Made by a program: the position numbers and the translations under genes. Below the pieces are notes generated by a model. That model was not told where the DNA came from. It did no database searches and saw only the letters and a list, made by a program, of their open reading frames with translations. DNA of 64,000 nucleotides from Polytrichum commune (lineage: Eukaryota; Streptophyta; Polytrichopsida; Polytrichales; Polytrichaceae): assembly GCA_950295325.1 (NCBI GenBank), contig OX485807.1, positions 4,094,501 to 4,158,500 on the forward strand, read 5' to 3'. Shown here piece after piece: positions 57,370-64,000 of the stretch. Every line of letters starts with the position of its first letter. Within the stretch, counting starts at the first letter, position 1.

Positions 57370-60357
57370 CCATTCGGAGAGTTGTATTCAACAAGCCAAT
57401 AACACCATAGACGCATACACCTATGTTGAAATTTTAAAGTTGTGCTTCAAGCAGAGACACCTTGTGGCAGCCAAACAGGTTCATGACTGCATCATCAGGA
57501 GTAGAATGGAGCAAAACATATTAGTGGCAAACAATCTGCTGAGTGTGCATATTAGATGCACGAGATTGCAGTATGTGCATCGTGCATTTGATGAACTTGT
57601 GCAGAAGAATGTCTGTAGTTGGACCATCGTGATTGGAGGTTATGCTCAACACAATTATGCAATGGAAATTTTCAATCAAATGTGACAAGAAGGGGCACAT
57701 CCAAATGAAATCACCTACTTGAGAGTCCTGAAAGCATGTGCGAGCCCATTAGCTCTAGAATGGGGCAAAGACGTTCATGTAGATATCAAACATGATGAGC
57801 TTGAATCAGATGTGCGTGTAGGGACGGCTCTCTGTAAGATGTATGCCAAGTGTGGGAGCATCAAGGAGGCAAGGCAAGCTTTTGATATATTGAGCAATCG
57901 TTATGTCATTTCCTGGAATGTGATGATTGGAGGATATGCAGAAAGTGGTCATGGTGCTGCAGCATATGGACTCTTTCGCCAGATGAAACAGGAAGGCTTC
58001 AAACCAGATATAATCACTCATTGAGCATCCTGAATCCATCTGCAAGCACAGGGGCTTTGGAGTGGGTGAAAAAGGTTCACAACCATGCCTATGATGGGAG
58101 AACTTGAGTCTGATTTGTGCATTGGCAGTGCACTTGTTCATATGTATGCAGAGAGTGCAAGTTTAAATGATGCTCGACTACTTTTTGACAGGATGAAGCA
58201 CGATGTAATCACATGGACTACAATGATTGGCACATATGCAGAAAGTGGTTGTGGTCTTGAAGCATATCAACTCTTTGTTCAGATGCAAAGAGAGGGTTGT
58301 GTACCAAATACAACCGCTTATGTAAGCATACTTAATGGATGTGCAAGTGCAGGGGCTTTGGAGTGGGTGAAGGAGGTTCACAGCCATGCCATTGAAGCAG
58401 GACTCAAGTCAGATTTGCGTGTGGGCAGGGCACTATTTCACACCTATGCAAAGTGTGGCAGTATTAATGATGCCCGATTTATTTTTCCCAGTATGCAAGA
58501 AGACAACATGGATGTGGGCAAGAAGCATATGAACTCTTTCTTCAAATGCCAAAAAGGGGGTTTTGTACCTAATGCAGTTACTTATAGGAGCATTCTGAAT
58601 CCATGTGCAACCGCCCGGTCTTTAAATTGGGTGGAGGTTCTTAAGAATGCTGTTGAAGCAGGACTCTAGTCGGATTCGTGTTTGTAAAATGCCCTTGTTC
58701 ACATGTATTTGAAGTATAACGTTATTAATGATGCCCTAGCAGAATGAAGAAACGAGATGTGATCACATGGAATGTGATGATTGGTGCTTATGGGCAAAGT
58801 GGTCAATGTGGTGTCAAAGCATATGAAATCATTCTCGAAATGCAAGGAGAGGGTTCTATATCAAATACAAATAATTTGAGTATACTAAATACATGTGCAA
58901 GCATAGGACTTTGGAGTGGGTGAAGGAGGTTCACAGCCATGTTGTTAAGCAGGACTCAAGTCAGATTTGTATATAGGTAGTGTGCTTCTTCACGTTTTGC
59001 AGAATGTGGCAATATTGATGATGCCCAACTCATTTTGACAGAATGGAGGAATGTGACAAAACCAGAAGGAACTTGATGATTGGTGGGCTTTCACAACACG
59101 GGTGTGGGCATGTAAGCCCTAGAGTTCTTTAGAAGAGTGATTGCAGATGGTGTGAAGCCTGATGAGTGCTCATTTGTCAGTCTTGTCAGCATGTAGCCAT
59201 GGTGACCTCCACACATGAAGCCGTCAACATTTTTTGACTATGATGAAAGATCATGGCATTGAACCTACTGTGGTCAAATGTACCTGCACAGGAGATCTTC
59301 TTGGCCAGGCAAGGCACTTGGAGGAAGCAGAGCTCTTTATCCGATGACATGCAATTTGAGCCAAGTGCAATTTGGAGGAGCCTTGCTTGGAGCTTGTAGA
59401 AAATATTGTAGTCTGGAACTGAAGGGTGGCTTGATCTGGATTCCATGGTAACTTCAAGGTGTTAAGTCCTCCAAGGTCATAGTAGTGCTCGGATGGGTGA
59501 CCTTCCTAGCATTTGATTTCTGGTGCACCCTGCCACCATGGTCCACCCAATCATAGTGCACATATCCAAGTGATACGGAGATTTTCAACCAACCATCTGG
59601 AACCCAGGGGCTTGTCCTTGGGGGAGATAGGTGCAAGTTGGCTTGTTCGCACCCGTTGAAAGCGTTCGCCTTTGAAAATAGGCAAAGGTAGTAGTCATCG
59701 AGGGGCCTCTAATTCTCGTGATGCCCGTTTCAAGACTACATATAGACTTAGACCAACTCAATGATGAAGCAACACCATAATTCATGCTGGTGGCAACACT
59801 GGAGTCATCTCTTCTACTCTGGATTGGGTGAGGTTGTCGCTACAGAGCTCATCAAGCTGGGGACTGAAAGGTGCTTCTGCATAGAGGCCCCTCTCTCCAT
59901 CAGAGATGGCAAGTGGGACCAGGCACCTTTGCTGGGCACTGTAATGCAGGAAAGAGTTATACACAAGGAGCCAGGTTGTAGCTGGATTGAAGTGGATAAC
60001 AAGTTGCATCACTTCGGTAAACAATTCATTCCACTTAGGAGTGAATGAGATTTATGCTGAGTTGCACAGATGGGCGGATGTTACATTCCTGATACCTGAT
60101 GCAGAACATGATCAACAGGATAATGAACAAGCTCTTTGCATTTACAGCGAGAAGTTTATCGCTATTGCTTACAGACGAATGTACACACCCCTGGGAAGTC
60201 GGTTCATATTCACGAGGACCTTCAGGTGTGTTCTGATTGCCATCCAGCTAACAGGATTGTTTCTAAGATGACTGAACGGGAGATAGTGGCCATGGATGCT
60301 TGTTGCATTCAGAACTGCAAAGACGGCAATGCCATGTGTTTTTGTGATAATTATTAG
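57370..60357 (+). pseudogene. PPR-DYW RNA-editing factor, decayed
   Basis: Pentatricopeptide repeats of the PLS type run from about 57420 to 59060: YVEILKLCFKQRHLVAAKQV, LVQKNVCSWTIVIGGYAQHN, VRVGTALCKMYAKCGSIKEA and YVSILNGCASAGALEWVKEV. E motifs (TVMQERVIHKEP-like, CSWIEVDNKLHHF) follow at about 59940-60010, then a DYW domain (HIHEDLQVCSDCHPANRIVS, KMTEREIVAMD) to 60357. PLS-DYW proteins edit C to U in organelle transcripts. The gene is broken: a TGA at 57682, shifts near 58020, 58085 and 58675, and an insertion at about 59430-59745. The catalytic HSE reads YSE, and the protein ends DNY instead of DYW. The zinc CxxCH is kept. The repeat wording recalls moss editing factors. Confidence 0.8.
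59458..59535 (+). ncRNA. 5S rRNA-like fragment
   Basis: GTTAAG at 59461, then AGTAGTGCTCGGATGGGTGA and CCTTCC, then GGTGCACCC near 59522. This follows the 3' half of plant 5S rRNA, including box C of its internal promoter (GGATGGGTGACC). The 5' half is missing or too diverged. It lies inside an insertion in the PPR gene. 5S-like sequence occurs in Cassandra-type TRIM retrotransposons and in SINE3 elements; I cannot decide between these and a plain 5S pseudogene. Confidence 0.65.
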
Positions 60358-63300
60358 TGACCAGGTTGGCAATCTTGACCGATTGCAGACTATCATTTGT
60401 TGGGAGATTTGCAAGTGTTTATATCCCGAGATAGTGCCATTGGTAAGCGTTGCATGTCTTACCCTGTAAACTGAACCTCATGATGTTGATCAGTGGATGT
60501 ACTTGAAGTATTTTTATACCTTCCTTTTGCTTATTTCTAGTGATGCTTGAACCATGCATGAAAGTAGTCATGGTGTGGTTCGCAAATAGATTCCATTTCC
60601 CAATGGCTGGAAAAGGACTCTAGCAGCTCTGGTAGAAGTGGTTATTTCCCCACACTTTTTCACCTTAATTGCTTAGTATTTCTTATACATTCAAAGTGAA
60701 AATATGTGTTTGTGTAGTTTTGATTACTAACTATTTCTCTCCTTTGGATATCCCATGCAATCAAGAATTTTCGTGTGCATGTTACTCAAATAAGCAATAT
60801 TCTGCGATAGATCTTTAGAACTTACAGGAGGGCAACTAATTTGCGTCTAATTGATCTTGATCTTTTGTGAAATCAAGATCGATAATCCATGTTTTTGCAT
60901 CATATAAAGGATTTCGAACTTACCAGTGGTGCGCTGGACCATCCTTTATCAGCTTATGCCCCAATCCCACCTGACTTTAGCTTAGCCTAAAAGTTTGTAT
61001 TAAAAACATGGCCTTCACACCATCAACACTATCTAGTCCCAAGTCTAGTTGGCAAAGGATGTGGCATGGTTTAGAAGTGGAGGTTTTCAAGCCTTCAAGC
61101 ACCACCCTCCCATTGGTACCTAGAGATGAGGCAAGAATGTAGGACCTTTAAAATTATTTTTTCTCGCCATTGTGATTAGTTGCTTTTAGTCTTAGTATGA
61201 GGGCACGAGAAACTTCATTAACAAAAACAAATGATAAGATAAATGATAAGGCATTTGGGAACGGGACAAAAACTATCCAACATGTCATTGCTTGGTAGAT
61301 AAAACAATGAACATGTGTGAAAGCTACTTAACTAAAAACCTACTCGAAATTTTTCAGAATCAGTTCTTGTAGGTGAACTGAGATAGCCGGGTGCCTTTAT
61401 TATAACAAAGAGAGCTTTACCCAGTATTTAAGGAAATGCTTTGGTAAAGCCATGTGGGAACGGGCCTTTAGACAGTTCTATAAGGCCATACCTTAAAGCA
61501 GATCAACACATCCATTTTGGTGTTTTGTCCTTAGCTTTAGAGTTTCATGAAATACTCCACATTCCTAGGTATTTGCTTTGCAATCTACCCACTTTGAACT
61601 CTTGTTTCTTGATAAATGGAAGTAACCCTTCACCTCCTTCGAAATTGTCTAATTTACAATGCTTATCAGGTGATAATTTGTTCTCATCTTGGCTTCTATG
61701 TCAAAATCTTAGATTCATGTGCACACAAAGTTCCTCTGTGAGTGGAACTGTGAATATTTGCTGTTCACAGTTCCATTTGCTAAGGCCTAGAGTGTGTAAC
61801 TCAATTGCCTGGCCCCAGGTGTCCATGAATCTGCATGTGTGTGATTAAGGGGTTTGAGTCATGAACCTTGCATTTATGCATCAAAATGATGCTTTTTGGC
61901 ATGCTTTTTGATCAAGATGATATAGGTGGCTACGGATGCTGCCCAGATGATGTAATGAAGGAGAAGCTCATATGGCGACACGTTTATCTTCACTCCATTG
62001 CCATATCACTGTCCTTAGCAACCATCTTCACCTATTCTGGTACCCTTTTCGCGCTCTCTTAAATCTCCACAATCGCTTAATTCAATTCATGGCCACTTCC
62101 ATGAAACCAAGATCACTGCAAGGAAGAAGGCATCTTATCCTCCTGGTCTACAATTACTCCACAGAAACCATGTCAAATGCACCCTATTTGTGTCTTTGAA
62201 TAAGCCCAGGGTCTGCAGCAAATGCAGCCTATCTTGTGAGTAAGCCCAGGGTCTGCAGTCAAGTTTCTGTTTCCAGCCTTTTAAATCTCTTTCAGTCAAG
62301 TTGTCATCAAAGTTCCTTGAAGTTTCCATGAAGGTCCAGCCTCATGCGATTAATGGTGGTTTGTCTCAATGGTACCATGCACATGAGCAGGAGTTAGCCG
62401 CTCCGCATGGTGGAGTGAATGAAACTCATCCCCACTTTGTGCAAGACGACCTCCCTCCGCCGGCGAGGGTGGCAAAGTGGACCCTCAGCCACATCCCGCA
62501 AGCCACGGGTTCACCGCCCTCCGCCATGTAATTTTCGTACTGCGTTGCTCCACAAACTACACTGTTGGAGGAATTTCACTTGCAAAAATTACTAGGAGAA
62601 GATAAGTGAAGAAGACGGTGGGGAGGCGGAGGCGGGCGCAGCAAGGTGCGTCCTGTCCGCTTGGACGAGAAGCCAGGGCGCCGCCAGTGTGAACGCGTCC
62701 CTGCCGACCAACCGTGGGGGGCCACTTGGACCTCCGCCAGGCGGATGGCGGAGCGCTCCAACGCCATGTGCGCGCGACCAATGTCACTTCAAACATAAGC
62801 ATAAGTTGAGTAATATTTGAAGTAATTTCTCAAGTACTGACACTTGGAACCTCCACATAAAGAGGACAACAAAAATATCATCAAGAGGTGTATTCATGTG
62901 TTAATTAATGGGTTAGGTTTTGTATTCTGAAAGCACATTGCCAACCTTGAAAATGGACATCCAATAATATGTAGACCCATGCGCACATACAGATGACCAT
63001 GTGCACTTCCTATGTAGCTCTAATCTGAATGGTCCTCCACAATTGGCGAACTTGACTGATGGAGAAAGTTTGATAAGCCTATTACGAATCAAATTGTGCA
63101 GATTTTTTAGCATGATTTGCAAATATAATGACCAGTATAATGAGCCACTTCATGATACATTTCAAGCTATCATCTCATGATTTAGAACCTACATTCATTT
63201 CTGGACATCGAGGTCATAAAATAGTTTAACCAGAAAAAAATATTGTTGAGTGTAAACTCAAACTGTGGACAGTTTTAATAGTTTCACATCATGCATGTGG

Positions 63301-63693
63301 ATCGATGTAGATGAGTCCCACTTCATCGGCTATTTGCCTTGAGAAAGATTCAATGTGTTACATAGTACGTCCCACGCTCTGCTCAAGAAGACGACCTCTT
63401 CAGAATTTCAGTAGTTGGTTGTCCCATTCAAGAGGGTATTTAACCCCGGCTAATCCAACAGCAATATTATTGCTGTACTCAAGTACTCCTACATGTTCAA
63501 GTTTCAAGAGCGACATTCTCTCTCGCCCTCGAGTTCAACTAAGCTTGGAAGCCGAGGAGTTCTGAGCAGGGGATTGAATTAATTATCTGAGGTTTGATGG
63601 GCAGCCTGCTAAAGAATAGGACATACACCTCTGGTGTATCTCTTTACATATAGGTACAAAGAATGGGGCCTACAATTTTATCATTCCTAACCT
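60358..63693. other. intergenic DNA, no gene supported
   Basis: No gene could be assigned. AAGCCCAGGGTCTGCAG is repeated 39 bp apart at about 62203 and 62242. A GC-rich stretch at about 62600-62770 contains a short palindrome (CTCCGCCAGGCGGATGGCGGAG-like) but no frame that I recognise. Frames such as 61441-61848 lack support. Confidence 0.4.
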
Positions 63694-64000
63694 CTAACAT
63701 TTGTTTCTTAAGTCCTTCCGCAAAATTTTGCCTGCTGCAGACTTGGGAATGGAGTCAATGAAGTACACTCCATGCAATTTCTTGTAGAATACAACCTGCA
63801 TAAGCAAGGTGTTAAAAACCCCTACCCTGAAGGTCTGGAACACCTTTATGAAAATGTCAAACAGAAGAATGTCATGTAAACCTCTGAGCAACAAGTGTGC
63901 AAAATAGAATAGAATCAAGAATATTAAAAAAGGATCGAGATCTACCTGCTGGGCAATGTACTCCTTCACCTCATCTTCGCCAATCGTAGAGCCTGGAGCC
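63694..64000 (-). CDS. 4-coumarate-CoA-ligase-like enzyme, C-terminal exons (partial)
   Basis: Two exons on the minus strand: 64000-63946, running off the edge, and 63795-63694, joined by a GT-AG intron of 150 bp. The coding sense is [18 protein letters not shown], then [20 protein letters not shown], then [13 protein letters not shown]. PKSxxGKILRKxLR, with its catalytic lysine, is the C-terminal motif of 4CL and related acyl-CoA synthetases (ANL superfamily), which adenylate a carboxylic acid and load it on CoA. In plants 4CL activates 4-coumarate for phenylpropanoids. With only 52 codons visible, a 4CL-like peroxisomal acyl-CoA ligase is the alternative, but no SKL-type signal is present. 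The stop is TAG at 63694. Confidence 0.8.
   Translation of the reverse strand, partial: APGSTIGEDEVKEYIAQQVDLDPFLIFLILFYFAHLLLRGLHDILLFDIFIKVFQTFRVGVFNTLLMQVVFYKKLHGVYFIDSIPKSAAGKILRKDLRNKC

Overview
The window looks like nuclear DNA of a land plant, most likely a bryophyte such as a moss. The reasons are intron-bearing plastid and phenylpropanoid genes (a FAX-type fatty acid exporter and a 4-coumarate-CoA-ligase-like enzyme), a decayed PPR-DYW editing-factor gene whose repeat wording matches my memory of moss proteins, a low gene density, and large amounts of nested transposon DNA. The species cannot be named from the sequence alone.

Layout. Positions 1-6000 are AT-rich and hold foldback repeats and short inverted-repeat elements (398-795, 842-1449, 2650-3650, 3994-5149, 5523-5956). 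Positions 6019-21727 are one PIF/Harbinger-like DNA transposon. It is split by a non-LTR retrotransposon of about 12.8 kb (about 6500-19281). Positions 21728-28066 hold repeats and an exonuclease-endonuclease-phosphatase (EEP) domain relic. Positions 28067-31631 are a second, complete-ended Harbinger-like element with a transposase relic, a Myb/trihelix-like partner gene and a tRNA-like insertion. Positions 33031-36360 are a decayed Ty3/gypsy pol region. From 40 kb the region becomes genic: a PUD1/2-like single-exon gene (40664-41233, minus), a small unknown gene (45429-45785, plus), a three-exon FAX gene (47555-50077, minus), an exon resembling organellar ssDNA-binding proteins (56347-56426), a PPR-DYW pseudogene (57370-60357) carrying a 5S-rRNA-like fragment, and the last two exons of a 4CL-like gene running off the right edge (63694-64000, minus).

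The most unusual object is the retrotransposon. Its parts, in order, are a GC-rich repeated leader, an ORF1 protein of normal base composition, a very G-poor A/C-rich coding region, a 2A-type ribosome-skipping motif, an APE-type endonuclease, a reverse transcriptase with YADD, a segment that may be methyltransferase-like, RNase H, a zinc knuckle and a C-terminal PD...E-type segment like the restriction-like endonuclease of other non-LTR elements. A tRNA-like segment lies antisense in its 3' region, which ends in a hairpin and a (TCTA)n tail. A 37-bp 5'-truncated offspring with a 12-bp target duplication lies at 54695-54731. The copy is broken by stops and frameshifts, so it is a fossil of a possibly undescribed dual-endonuclease, 2A-using lineage.
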